A stretch of DNA of 64,000 bases from Bradyrhizobium diversitatis (GTDB taxonomy: Bacteria; Pseudomonadota; Alphaproteobacteria; Rhizobiales; Xanthobacteraceae): positions 124,001-188,000 of the forward strand of contig NZ_JACEGD010000010.1 in assembly GCF_016031635.1 (NCBI RefSeq), read 5' to 3'. The notes beneath the pieces are model-generated. The model was not told where the DNA came from and searched no databases. It worked only from the letters and a program-made list of their open reading frames with translations. A program made the position numbers and the translations under genes. Shown piece by piece: positions 53,528 to 62,094 of the stretch. The first letter of the stretch is position 1, and each line of letters starts with the position of its first letter.

Positions 53528-54538
53528 ATGGCCGAACTGATCGACGTGCCACCCGCGGCTTTCGAGCCGAAGCCGCTATTCCCTACCATGGAGGCGGCGG
53601 CTGCCGTCGTGGATGAAGTCCGGGACTGGATCAAGGATCAACCCACCTGGGCTTGGCGAGGACATACCCACGCAAAGCCGGACACCGACGAGGCGGAGGA
53701 AATCCGGTATGTGGCGGACTTCAAGTTGCCCGCCGGCATTGAATGCCCGTGCCCGTGCTGCACGCCACGACACGCGAAGTTTGGACAGGGCTTCATTGCC
53801 TGGTTTCCAAGGACGCGCTGCATTCGCCTGATGGGGCAACACTGCTTCAAGCGCCTCAACCCTGACAGTCACGCAGCCGCTCAGGACGAATACAAGGCCC
53901 GCATGAAGCACAACGGACTTGTGGCGTTCCTCGTCAACAATCTCGGCAATCGCGATGCTTTCAGGCGCGCAATAGAGGCTGCCACGCCGCTGGCGCTGCA
54001 CCTGGACGAACTGCAAGACATTCTCGGGGAAAAGCTGTACCGGACTTGGAAGATCCGCCTATGGGATCATGTCCAGACAGGAGCGCTCGGGCTGCCTACC
54101 TTCGATCGCGACGGGAAGCCGGATCACGGGTTTCGGGTCTACGCGACCATTGCCGGCTCTAGCCTGATCGATCCGACCCGGAAAAGCTTCGCTCCCCGCC
54201 TCAAGACCGCGTTGAACTTGCTGGACTTCCGGATTCCGGAGGACATCAACGCCGCGAACACCGAGGAGCTGGGCAAGTGCGTGGCTCCGTTCAGTCGAAG
54301 CGAAAAGATCGCTCGCGAGACCTTCGCGGCGATGGAGGCGGCTCGGCAATTCGTGTCACCGTTGACCACAGCCACAATTCGCGAATGGGCGAAGCAGCCG
54401 GGCGCTCCCGTTCAGCTCGATATACGCCGCAGTGGCGATGAATTGTTCGTCGGCAAGTCTGAAGAAAATCGGTCTCGCGTGCCGCTGCGACCCTACATCA
54501 ACCGAGGTCCTTCAGGGTTGCCGCGGCTCGTCCTGTAG
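53528..54538 (+). CDS. Island protein with Cys/His cluster, unknown
   Basis: 336 aa, not recognised. A Cys-rich patch (Cys 73, 75, 77, 78, His 82, Cys 98, His 105, Cys 106) may bind zinc. The remainder is soluble, mixed charge, with KLYRTWKIRLWDHV and a Pro/Arg C-tail. ATG 53528 is preceded by GGCGGAAGG. It is the first gene inside the left attachment site, a frequent position for cargo genes. Moderate codon bias suggests transfer. Confidence 0.75.
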   Translation: MAELIDVPPAAFEPKPLFPTMEAAAAVVDEVRDWIKDQPTWAWRGHTHAKPDTDEAEEIRYVADFKLPAGIECPCPCCTPRHAKFGQGFIAWFPRTRCIRLMGQHCFKRLNPDSHAAAQDEYKARMKHNGLVAFLVNNLGNRDAFRRAIEAATPLALHLDELQDILGEKLYRTWKIRLWDHVQTGALGLPTFDRDGKPDHGFRVYATIAGSSLIDPTRKSFAPRLKTALNLLDFRIPEDINAANTEELGKCVAPFSRSEKIARETFAAMEAARQFVSPLTTATIREWAKQPGAPVQLDIRRSGDELFVGKSEENRSRVPLRPYINRGPSGLPRLVL

Positions 54539-54578
54539 AATGAGGCCACTGCGAAATAGGCCACTCGCAGACCCTCTG

Positions 54579-55016
54579 TTATTCAGCCGCCTTTTTGGCG
54601 GCGCGCTTGATGGCTTCTTCCTCGCGCCATCGCAGGCGATTTTCTAGGCGTCGAATGCAGTTGTCATCCAAATGGCCGCACGGACGCCAGTTTGGAAAGA
54701 AGTCGTCAGTCCACAAACATGGAATGAGGTTGTATTTGTCATCCAAATCGAATCTGGTTGGGACCTTGAGGCCAGCCGCATGGAGCTCCAATCCATAGCT
54801 CAGGAGAAGATCAATCTCGGAGCGCTCGGGCTTGAAGTTGCTGGTTCCATAGGTGACGGAAATAATCGCCTCCCCCAGGGCGTCGTTGCGCTCTATATCT
54901 CGCACAACGACGGGATGGGGGGGATCAGCCGGAACGTGTAGCGCTGGCCGATGTGGGAATCGACACCAGATGACGTCATATTTGACGGGCAGGCGTGATA
55001 GGGAGTGCCACTTCAC
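54579..55016 (-). CDS. PemK/MazF-like protein
   Basis: 145 aa. The N-terminal half, VKYDVIWCRFPHR followed by PHPVVVRDIER and ISVTYGTS, resembles the first strands of the PemK/MazF (SH3-like) ribonuclease fold. The C-terminal half (CLWTDDFFPNWRPCGHLDD and a Lys/Ala tail) is not typical of MazF, so the match is partial. GTG 55016 gives a MazF-like start; GTG 55058 overlapping the upstream 52-aa gene is an alternative. If a toxin, the upstream small protein could be its antitoxin. Confidence 0.55.
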   Translation of the reverse strand: MKWHSLSRLPVKYDVIWCRFPHRPALHVPADPPHPVVVRDIERNDALGEAIISVTYGTSNFKPERSEIDLLLSYGLELHAAGLKVPTRFDLDDKYNLIPCLWTDDFFPNWRPCGHLDDNCIRRLENRLRWREEEAIKRAAKKAAE

Positions 55017-55033
55017 GCCGTATGTGCCTTGGC

Positions 55034-55192
55034 TTAGCTCTTGCGAGCAGCAGCCCACGCTCGCCGACGATCTTCCGCGAGTTCATGCGCGTATTTGATC
55101 TGGTCGTCGGTGATGTCGTGAGGCTGATTCTGGGCAGGCTCCGCCTGCTTTTCGGAGGGCCGGAATCCGAGATATTCGAGGATGGCGCCCAT
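55034..55192 (-). CDS. Small 52-aa helical protein upstream of PemK-like gene
   Basis: It begins MGAILEYLGFRPSEKQ and ends EDRRRAWAAARKS: an acidic/polar N-terminal half and a basic Ala/Arg C-terminal helix. It ends 17 bp before the preferred start of the PemK-like gene and overlaps the alternative start. Size and order fit an antitoxin, but no known antitoxin DNA-binding fold is visible. A promoter-like TTGCAA-N16-CATTAT lies upstream on this strand. Confidence 0.55.
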   Translation of the reverse strand: MGAILEYLGFRPSEKQAEPAQNQPHDITDDQIKYAHELAEDRRRAWAAARKS

Positions 55193-55283
55193 GATGAAAA
55201 TCCTAATACGCGATGGTCCGGATCACCCGAACAATGTGCATAATGGGGATATTGTTCCCAATTGCAAGTTACACCTAAGTTAA

Positions 55284-55307
55284 GAAATGGCCCGTTTCGG
55301 CCATTTC
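55284..55307. terminator. Perfect 9-bp hairpin in island intergenic region
   Basis: GAAATGGCC (55284-55292) pairs with GGCCATTTC (55299-55307) around a 6-nt loop. It is in the 326-bp region (55193-55518) between divergent island genes, which otherwise holds no gene. It could be a terminator of an upstream transcript or a leader element of the small gene. Confidence 0.45.
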
Positions 55308-55518
55308 TCCTGTTCCTTAATGAGTGTTGCAGCGGCGCAGCTGGGTTCAAGCTACTCTCTTCCACTCTGAATCACCACGAACTTCCGGCCTGATCTGGCG
55401 GCGTCTCAGAGGGCTGCGCAGAAGGCTGCGGCGTTTGACCAAGCAATGGTAGCTTTGAGCCCTCCGACCCCAGCGCTAGCGGCTTGCCTCTCCGCTCCTC
55501 CCGCGGAATCAATCCGCC

Positions 55519-55836
55519 ATGGGCACGATGCCCAAGGCCACGATGAATGCCCCGCCCGCCCGACGCCACACCCCCACTCACCCCGACGGCCGACCGATGA
55601 AGATCACCTTCGGCCAGATGCGTGCAATGGGCCCGAGCGGCATCTTGGTCTATTGCCACTGCGGCAACCACGTCGCTTTGGATGCCGCCCAGTGGCCGGA
55701 CGAGGTACGTCTTTCGGACATTGAGCCACGCTTTGTATGTGAGCGCTGCGGCAGTCGCGGCGCCGATGTCCGGCCCGACTTCGACAGAGGCGACCCGCGA
55801 CGGGCGATCACGGGCCCTCCAAGGGCTGCGCGGTGA
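55519..55836 (+). CDS. Small zinc-ribbon-like protein
   Basis: 105 aa. The core from residue 27, starting KITFGQMRAMG, includes YCHCGNHVALD and FVCERCGSRGADVRPDF: two CxC/CxxC pairs likely to hold one zinc. Similar small proteins are common in Bradyrhizobium (recalled). The start is uncertain: ATG 55519, 55528 or 55597 (the last matches the usual N-terminus). Role unknown. Confidence 0.72.
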   Translation: MGTMPKATMNAPPARRHTPTHPDGRPMKITFGQMRAMGPSGILVYCHCGNHVALDAAQWPDEVRLSDIEPRFVCERCGSRGADVRPDFDRGDPRRAITGPPRAAR

Positions 55837-56095
55837 CATGTACTCCTGCGTGTTCAGTTTTTGAATACACGCAGCGAGAACAAAGCGGGACCTATTAATA
55901 TCACAAATTGTTCTGGCCGGAGAACGCCCGCTGACATGCAGCTTACGACAGGACGGCCTCAGCTGGGCGGCTGAGGCCGTTGGGATCTGCTCCGGCTTCA
56001 GGGGGGCTTTTGGGGCGCCGGAGCAAAGAACCAATTCGACAGATTGCCACTTGTTCCCGACTGGTAAAATATGTGGGAAATCTTATCTTCGGCTC

Positions 56096-56686
56096 ATGCG
56101 AATGGCGTACGAGCTCTGCCTGGCCACTGCGGCCAAGCACGTGCCCTCAGGGCCTGACTGGATTCACGAGGTGAAGCACGACGGCTACCGGATGCTGGTC
56201 ATCCGGGAGAATGAGAGCGTGCGCCTCCTCTCTCGCAATGGCACCGACTGGACCAAGCGGTATCCCTGGATTGCTGAGGCGGCGTTGAAGAACCGGCAGA
56301 ATCGCTTTGTGATCGATGGCGAGGCCGTGATCCTGGGGGTGGACGGAATCAGCGACTTCAACGCGTTGCACAGCCGCCGATACGACCACGAGGTGCAGCT
56401 CTATGCGTTCGATATCCTTGTCATGGAAAGCGACGATCTCCGCTCTTTGCCCCTCCACCTACGTAAAGCAAACTTGCAGCAGCTGCTGGCCCGCCGTCCT
56501 GATGGGATCAGCGTGGCACCTTTCGAGCGCGGCGAGATCGGTCCTGATCTCTTTCAGGCGGCCTCCCGCATGGGCCTCGAGGGCCTAGTTTCCAAGCATC
56601 GGGACAGGCCCTATCGTGGCGGTCGGCAGAAACATTGGATCAAGGTGAAGAATCGGAGCCATCCGGCGATGGACCGTGAGTTGTGA
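56096..56686 (+). CDS. ATP-dependent DNA ligase, adenylation domain only
   Basis: 196 aa. The nucleotidyl-transferase motif KHDG has its catalytic Lys at about 27 (HEVKHDGYRML). Motif III-like VIDGEAVIL, LYAFDIL, motif IV GLEGLVSKH and motif V WIKVKN follow in LigD order. The C-terminal OB-fold of normal ligases is absent, yet the frame ends naturally, and stand-alone forms occur in Bradyrhizobium (recalled). It may assist repair or nick sealing; whether it is active alone is uncertain. It is on the island, in the + orientation. Confidence 0.85.
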   Translation: MRMAYELCLATAAKHVPSGPDWIHEVKHDGYRMLVIRENESVRLLSRNGTDWTKRYPWIAEAALKNRQNRFVIDGEAVILGVDGISDFNALHSRRYDHEVQLYAFDILVMESDDLRSLPLHLRKANLQQLLARRPDGISVAPFERGEIGPDLFQAASRMGLEGLVSKHRDRPYRGGRQKHWIKVKNRSHPAMDREL

Positions 56687-56749
56687 CTGAAAGCTAGTTG
56701 CGCGCCGAGGCCCCACCAGCGTGAACCGGGGCGGGGCGCGCCCCTCACG

Positions 56750-57493
56750 TCATCGCTTCCTGCTTCTGGATCGTTTCGGCTCGTGCAGGCGCGGCAGATC
56801 CGCGCCTGACGCCTTGACCTTGTGCCTGATCTTACCGATCAGGCGCAGCGTCGTCTTCATTTCTTCGGAAGCTTCTTTGTTGTGGCGCAGGAGTTGCCCG
56901 ACGAAGGTGTTTGCCTCGAAGTGCTTTTTCAGAAACGCATCGAACTCAGGATCGAGCTTCCGCTGCCGCTGCAATTTTGGCGCTGTGGTGATCACGAGAG
57001 ACCGATCTATTTCGCCACCACCCGCAGGAACGCCATTGCAGATTTGGTTGAAGGTTGCGCCATTGGCGACGGCTGCTTTGATCTCCTCAACCTTCTCGGG
57101 CGGCATTGGATGGCCCGCCGAAGCCGCATAGTGACATGTTCGACAACGACGATGGCCGATAGCGTTCACGATCATCACATTGTCGCCGGTCATGCGATGA
57201 AGTCCCTTCAGACAATATTCCTGCGTCCGCAGCCGACGATCGCTACAGTCCCTTTCCTTTCGGCTGATGTTATCCCTGTTTATCTTGGTCATGCGCTTCG
57301 CCCATGCCGGATGAAGCTGGCAATGCACCTTGTAGCGCGACGCCGGCACCACATACGTTTTGCGATCCGGGCTCGTTAGATCATTGACGGTATTGCCTCG
57401 CTTCATTCCGCGCTCGAAGCGATCAACCAATCCTGCTGTCATTCCCGGGGCCATCGCCCACCACTTACGAGAGGTTTTGCGTCGCTGTGTCAT
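56750..57493 (-). CDS. Phage-associated protein with CxxH...CxxC motif
   Basis: 247 aa, not firmly recognised. A zinc-like set Cys 94, His 99, Cys 117, Cys 120 (YCLKGLHR ... RRCRTCH) resembles that seen in HNH-type phage proteins, but no HNH catalytic motif is evident. The C-terminus is Arg/Lys-rich and could bind nucleic acid. It starts at ATG 57493, overlapping the upstream 92-aa gene by 4 nt. Confidence 0.7.
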   Translation of the reverse strand: MTQRRKTSRKWWAMAPGMTAGLVDRFERGMKRGNTVNDLTSPDRKTYVVPASRYKVHCQLHPAWAKRMTKINRDNISRKERDCSDRRLRTQEYCLKGLHRMTGDNVMIVNAIGHRRCRTCHYAASAGHPMPPEKVEEIKAAVANGATFNQICNGVPAGGGEIDRSLVITTAPKLQRQRKLDPEFDAFLKKHFEANTFVGQLLRHNKEASEEMKTTLRLIGKIRHKVKASGADLPRLHEPKRSRSRKR

Positions 57494-57768
57494 TGCTTCA
57501 CCCCGTTCAAAGCCCTGAGGGGCCTGTGCAGCGGATTTATCTCGACCTGCGGCAGATGCGATCTTGGGTCCAGACCATGATCCGATATGATCTTCGCAGC
57601 CTGCACTTGCAGCGTAGCATGACGCAATATTTGGTCCGCTACGGCAACGACCGCGTTGCCGCGCTTAACCTCCGTTTCGATCTGTTCGGTTGTTAGGTCC
57701 TCGCTTCCAAGCCGCTCTAGTTGCGCAAATAGATGATCGTTCAGGTCGCTCAGTCTGTTCTTTGTCAT
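57490..57768 (-). CDS. Small phage-associated helical protein
   Basis: 92 aa, predicted mostly helical (LSDLNDHLFAQLERL, TEQIETEVKRGNAVVAVADQIL). Such proteins are recurrent in rhizobial prophages with no defined function (recalled). ATG 57768 is chosen for the GGGGAGA site; a longer frame exists. It is coupled to the 247-aa gene by a 4-nt overlap. Confidence 0.75.
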   Translation of the reverse strand: MTKNRLSDLNDHLFAQLERLGSEDLTTEQIETEVKRGNAVVAVADQILRHATLQVQAAKIISDHGLDPRSHLPQVEINPLHRPLRALNGVKQ

Positions 57769-57973
57769 TTGGTCGTCTCCCCTCTCAATGCGCGGCATGC
57801 GCAATGAGGAGGCAACGCCTGAGTCGCGTCAGGTCAAAGGACCAATGGTGTCAATCCACTGTCCTCCAGCACCCGCATGATCTTGATGAGGGCGATCACG
57901 CGGGATAGGTTAGCGATCTATCCGATCTACCGGGGATTGCGCGCGTCCATTGGTGGATGGTAACGATCTGCCA

Positions 57974-59011
57974 ATGGTCATTCTCGAAAAGAATAAGAAC
58001 GACACATCCTCGATTATCGACCTGCTCAGGGCTTTGGCTGCCCAAGCAGTGTGTGTCGGTCACGCGATCATGTTCTTTCGCAGCGACTTGATGCCCTCGT
58101 CGCTTCCGCTAATGCAGAACGTCGGCGTTCTTGTGTTTTTCGTGCTGTCGGGCTTCCTGATCGCCTACACGTTGCAACGAAAGGCGGCTGACCCCGATTA
58201 TGGATTCTTCCGGTATGCCCTAGAACGCTTCGCCCGCATCTATTCAGGGTTGGTGCCGTCCCTGGCATTCGTCATGCTTTGCGACGCGATTATCGGGCAG
58301 CGTGACAGCTTCCTGAGCCTGCTCGCCAATCTACTCATGAACGAAGGGTACAGGGGCATATTCCCGAATGCTCTCCCACGCGAGCCCTTCGGATCTGCGC
58401 ATCAGCTCTGGACACTTGCGATAGAGTGGCACATTTACCTCTCTGTTGGTGCTGCCTTCTTTCTCTTTTTGCGTCGCGGAAGAATGGCGATCTTGGTTTT
58501 GATTTTGCTTTTTTACGGCCAAACATCGAGCCACTATCTTTGGGGCGCGTACCAGGCGGACGGCGTCGGCCGGGGCCTGTTTTCCCTTTGGCTGGGCGGA
58601 GCCGCTACCTACCTGCTGATCTCAAGGCTGCACATTGGGAGAGAGGCGGCCCTGTTGCTTGCGCTCGCGGCCTTTTCCATCCTCTTGGTTCAAACCCACC
58701 GGGGCGAAGAATACAGCTTCCTCGTCTATGCTCTGCTGCTTGTCGCCTTCGTCGGACTTGTATCTTGGTCGCAACGGACGAATGGCATTTCAAAGGTTGC
58801 ATCTGAACGCATTCGGTTCTTCGCCGACTATTCCCTCACGCTATACTTAACTCACCACAGCCTTATGGTGTTGATGAAGGCATTCCAACCAGAGGCTGGA
58901 GCAATGGGGCTCGTAGTTGCTGTCATTGCCTCAAACCTCGCTGCAATTTGTCTTGCCGAGATAGGCGAAAAGCAGCACCGCAGGATTCTCGCGATCCTCC
59001 TGGCTAGATAA
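57974..59011 (+). CDS. Acyltransferase 3 (OafA-like) membrane protein
   Basis: 345 aa with about ten helices. The acyltransferase-3 start SIIDLLRALAAQAVCVGHAIMFF carries the catalytic-region His of the family, and RYALERFARIYSGLVPSL matches the RxxR region. Such enzymes acylate O-antigen or exopolysaccharide. In a prophage it would suit lysogenic conversion that alters surface receptors. The start is ATG 57974, or TTG 57950. The 3' end overlaps the convergent tail collar gene by 8 nt. Confidence 0.87.
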   Translation: MVILEKNKNDTSSIIDLLRALAAQAVCVGHAIMFFRSDLMPSSLPLMQNVGVLVFFVLSGFLIAYTLQRKAADPDYGFFRYALERFARIYSGLVPSLAFVMLCDAIIGQRDSFLSLLANLLMNEGYRGIFPNALPREPFGSAHQLWTLAIEWHIYLSVGAAFFLFLRRGRMAILVLILLFYGQTSSHYLWGAYQADGVGRGLFSLWLGGAATYLLISRLHIGREAALLLALAAFSILLVQTHRGEEYSFLVYALLLVAFVGLVSWSQRTNGISKVASERIRFFADYSLTLYLTHHSLMVLMKAFQPEAGAMGLVVAVIASNLAAICLAEIGEKQHRRILAILLAR

Positions 59012-59990
59012 TCCGCAGCAACTTGCTGCAAACTATTGTTGGCTGCACGTTGCCGTGAGCGCCGCCACCGCCAGCCGCAGCGATTGAGATGCCCGTCGTG
59101 TTTGAACCTATCGAAAGATCTCCGGTAGCGGTGCTGCCACTCGGAAAACCGAATGAGCCCGAATTGGATGCGGCCAACCCGCGAAAGGTTGCTGGACTAA
59201 TGCTATGGGTATGCCCCGGATCTGTCAGCGTGTGATTGTGTGACGGAATTTCAGTAATGGTCAGGGTGTGGCTCTGGGCGCCACCGGCCTCGCCAAGCGT
59301 ATCGCCGAAGCCGGCCGTTGCGTCCGTGAGGCGGCTTGCTGCACTTCCGCCCATATTATCGAGGCCAGCAACAACGCGCCCGCGAAGATCCGGGATGTTG
59401 AACGTGGTAGAGCCGTCTCCGGTCCCGTAAGTCGTCGAGAACAGCGAGAACAAGGTCGAATAAGTCGTGCGCGAAATCGCCTGACCATAGGCCAGAACGA
59501 AGTGACTGCTCGGGGCCGTCGCGCCCCAATAGTCGATGCTGGAGCCTAGAGGGATACCCGGGCTGCTGCCGACACCAAACAGGTAAAATACTTGGTCCGA
59601 GTTGTTGTAGAGCGCGGCATAGGGCGTGCCCTGAATGAGAACGCCAGATTGAAGCTCGGTGTTCGGGGCCGAGCGCAACGGCTTCGCACCGAGACCATCA
59701 ACGTTGAGTGTCACAGTCGCGCCGTTGGTCGCGTGCGGGGTGAAGGCGATCACCTTGCCGCTCATATTGGCGAGCGAGTTGAAGACCTGATAGCTGGCAA
59801 CGGTATAGGCGGTTGAGGTCCCGGCCGTCGTGATGGCCCCCGCGGTATCGTCGCGATACTTCGCAAGAGCCGCCATGGCTGCTCGTGCGGAGTCGTTCAC
59901 CGAGCTGGGCGCTTGGCCCTCCTGATAGTTCACCGTGCTGTCCGCAGTGGCGTTCGTTGCCGAGGTCTGGGACCACTTGTAGAAGGTCAT
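59004..59990 (-). CDS. Phage tail collar domain protein
   Basis: 328 aa. The N-terminal tail-fibre-like part (SSVNDSARAAMAALAKYRDD) precedes the phage tail collar domain at about 147-215 (GSSIDYWGATAPSSHFVLAYGQ ... TFNIPDLRGRVVAGLDNMGG), and a glycine-rich C-terminal region ends NVQPTIVCSKLLRII. It is a host-recognition appendage. Reads left from the lysozyme-like gene with a 6-bp gap, consistent with a late operon. Confidence 0.93.
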   Translation of the reverse strand: MTFYKWSQTSATNATADSTVNYQEGQAPSSVNDSARAAMAALAKYRDDTAGAITTAGTSTAYTVASYQVFNSLANMSGKVIAFTPHATNGATVTLNVDGLGAKPLRSAPNTELQSGVLIQGTPYAALYNNSDQVFYLFGVGSSPGIPLGSSIDYWGATAPSSHFVLAYGQAISRTTYSTLFSLFSTTYGTGDGSTTFNIPDLRGRVVAGLDNMGGSAASRLTDATAGFGDTLGEAGGAQSHTLTITEIPSHNHTLTDPGHTHSISPATFRGLAASNSGSFGFPSGSTATGDLSIGSNTTGISIAAAGGGGAHGNVQPTIVCSKLLRII

Positions 59991-59996
59991 TCCGCT

Positions 59997-60707
59997 CTAT
60001 CCTCTATTAAGAAAAAAGCCCCGGTTTCCCGAGGCCAAAGACGCTTGAAGTTTCGAGAGATCCGGCGCCCGTCGCGGCGCAAAGAAGATCGGCGGGGGCT
60101 GCGCCACCTGGAGCGCGGAGAGCCCGCCAACATCCGCTTGGGGTCGGCCGGCGAAGATCGGAGGGGAAGCCTGCGCATTCAGCGGCGCGGCCTGAGGCTG
60201 GGGCGCCGCCGCTTGGGGAGCCTCGGGCGGAGGGAGCGGAGAGCCCGGGGGCGCGGCAACGGGAGTGCCGCCGTTGAACTTGGCATAGGTCGCCGCGGCG
60301 TATCTGGCTCGCTCGGGATGGGCGCCGGGCTTGCTCCAGTCCTTGGGCCGCTCAAAGGCCAACATGGCGTGGCCGGCCTCTTCCGGGGTCGTCGCCGCTA
60401 ACAGACGCTGATAAGCGGATTTTTCCGACCCCTTTAGCTCCCTATGGAGGAAATCTAGCTGTATATTGAGGTCGGTCCACGGGGCGCCCTGTGATGCGGC
60501 ATATTCCTTGAGGGCCTGTGCCCGCGTCCCGTTCCATTGGGCAATGCCGATGCTGTCGCTTCCGTCCCGGCCGTCGCCCTTGTTCGTTGCGTAAGGATTT
60601 AGATCCTGTCCGGACTCGCCTTGCAGATTACCGACGATGCCGGCCGCCTGGTGCGGCTGGAGCCCCTGACTGATGTAGTAGTCATAAGCCGCCTGAACGT
60701 TATTCAT
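59997..60707 (-). CDS. Phage tail lysozyme-like protein
   Basis: 236 aa. The N-terminal lysozyme-like domain (about 1-130) has the catalytic Glu at about 31 (GNLQGESG) and SIGIAQWNGTR, matching the phage tail lysozyme type that opens the cell wall during DNA entry. A Pro/Ala-rich linker (about 150-200) follows. ATG 60707 overlaps the divergent start at 60706 by two bases (CATG). Confidence 0.9.
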   Translation of the reverse strand: MNNVQAAYDYYISQGLQPHQAAGIVGNLQGESGQDLNPYATNKGDGRDGSDSIGIAQWNGTRAQALKEYAASQGAPWTDLNIQLDFLHRELKGSEKSAYQRLLAATTPEEAGHAMLAFERPKDWSKPGAHPERARYAAATYAKFNGGTPVAAPPGSPLPPPEAPQAAAPQPQAAPLNAQASPPIFAGRPQADVGGLSALQVAQPPPIFFAPRRAPDLSKLQASLASGNRGFFLNRG

Positions 60708-60966
60708 GGATGATCCGAAGCTAATTGATCTGGAGCCACACAAGTGGCGGTCGGATAGGCCCAAGTCCCGAGAGCCGATATTCGGCCCCGGGATTGCAAA
60801 CCTTGTCGCGATCGGAATCACGGTCGCGATATTGCTGGGCCTGTCCTACTTCGTTCGCGGCAAGCTCAACGATTGGTGGACCGGCTCACAAGCGGAGACG
60901 AGCAAGTCCCTACCCCCAGGCAATTACACCTGGAGCCCTGAGAAGGGATTGCAGAAGTCGGATTAG
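60706..60966 (+). CDS. Small single-pass membrane protein on opposite strand of late genes
   Basis: 86 aa. A polar N-terminus (DDPKLIDLEPHKW) precedes one membrane helix at about 30-52 (GIANLVAIGITVAILLGLSYFV) and a short polar tail. Its start codon shares CATG with the divergent lysozyme-like gene, and its stop shares TTAG with the convergent virion gene, so it exactly fills the gap between them. The role is unknown; a holin-like or entry protein is possible, though it would need its own promoter. Confidence 0.6.
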   Translation: MDDPKLIDLEPHKWRSDRPKSREPIFGPGIANLVAIGITVAILLGLSYFVRGKLNDWWTGSQAETSKSLPPGNYTWSPEKGLQKSD

Positions 60967-62081
60967 CGCTGCGGCGAAACATAGATGCGCTGCGGCGCCA
61001 CAACGTCAGGGACAGTTGCCGCCAAGCCGCCCGCTGCCGCACGGCCGGCGTTCTGTGCAAGAGCTTGGACGAACTCAATCCGCTTGATCGTATCCGTCAC
61101 CATCTTTGAGAGCTGGTCGGGGCGAATGTCCCGGCCGGACTGCAAGAGAATGTCCGCAACCTGCCGGCGCACTTCCGGCGTGTTGCCAGAAATGACGTTC
61201 TCGCCGGCGTTGATTACGCTCTTGACGGCGCCGTGCCAGTCACCCGAAAGAACCTTGGTTAAGACGTGAGGATCAACGGCCATGGCCGCGTGATCGTTGA
61301 GATTGTCCACGGTGCGCGACCCGCCAAGCGCCTGGTTGCGGGTCTCGAACATCGTTTGCTCACGCGCGATCTGCCGTTGCAACTGATCGCCGCGACCGGG
61401 CACCGTGAAGGCGTCAAACTCTTGGCGGGTTGCCTCAGATGTGAACGGCCTCGCCTTGTTCGCGCCGAATGGCGCGTTCTGCACATAGCTGATTTGGGGA
61501 TCTGCGTAGCCGCGGCGGAATGCGGTCTGCGCCTCCGTGTCCGGCAATTCATTGAACGCGCGGATTGCATCCTCAGGCCGGCCCGGCTTTTGTCCAGTCA
61601 GCTTGCCGAGGTCCAGCGCCTCAATGCGGCGCTGAGCCGTCCGGTAGGCGTCGCGCGCCGCTGAATAGTTGCTGGACGATCGCGCCAGCGCCTCGTCCAA
61701 GGCATCGCGGATGGGGACAAGCTCGGCAACCAAAGCGCCTTGCTTGTTGTCCGTCGCCTTCGAAATCATCATGTCAATATTGGTCTTCGCGCGGAAGGCA
61801 TGATTGACATTCGAGAGCGTGAGGTTTGGCGCCGCGAGATAGGAGCGCGCCTCTTTCAAGGCGTTGCCGATCGGGTCGCGAAGTGCGGACTCCGCGCGCT
61901 CAATGCCGGCCCTGGCCGCAAGGTCGGTCGGGACTGCACCTTGAGCCCTCGCGAGATTATCGGCTGCCGGCGAGATTGAACGGTTGGCGATGGCAACCGG
62001 CGCCGTCACGTCAATGGGCGTGGTCTCTCGCTTTACGGGGGCGTAGTTGTGGCCGGCCTCGAAGTCGGCGCTCTCCACCAT
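60963..62081 (-). CDS. Phage internal/virion protein, N-terminally truncated
   Basis: 372 aa as far as ATG 62081, but similar phage proteins are longer at the N-terminus and the frame stays open upstream until about 62095 (EQTRARM before the Met fits the family). Long helical segments (LARAQGAVPTDLAARAGIERAESAL, AVDPHVLTKVLSGDWHG) fit internal virion or DNA-injection proteins of podovirus-like phages. Beyond about 62095 the sequence belongs to the integrase fragment on the other strand, so a deletion cut this gene. Confidence 0.8.
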   Translation of the reverse strand: MVESADFEAGHNYAPVKRETTPIDVTAPVAIANRSISPAADNLARAQGAVPTDLAARAGIERAESALRDPIGNALKEARSYLAAPNLTLSNVNHAFRAKTNIDMMISKATDNKQGALVAELVPIRDALDEALARSSSNYSAARDAYRTAQRRIEALDLGKLTGQKPGRPEDAIRAFNELPDTEAQTAFRRGYADPQISYVQNAPFGANKARPFTSEATRQEFDAFTVPGRGDQLQRQIAREQTMFETRNQALGGSRTVDNLNDHAAMAVDPHVLTKVLSGDWHGAVKSVINAGENVISGNTPEVRRQVADILLQSGRDIRPDQLSKMVTDTIKRIEFVQALAQNAGRAAAGGLAATVPDVVAPQRIYVSPQR

Positions 62082-62094
62082 CCTGGCCCGAGTC

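Noticed and set aside
54976..55365. 129-codon minus-strand frame in the island
   Set aside because: The 52-aa frame 55034-55192 has better protein character and position; the longer one is low-complexity Arg/Ser.
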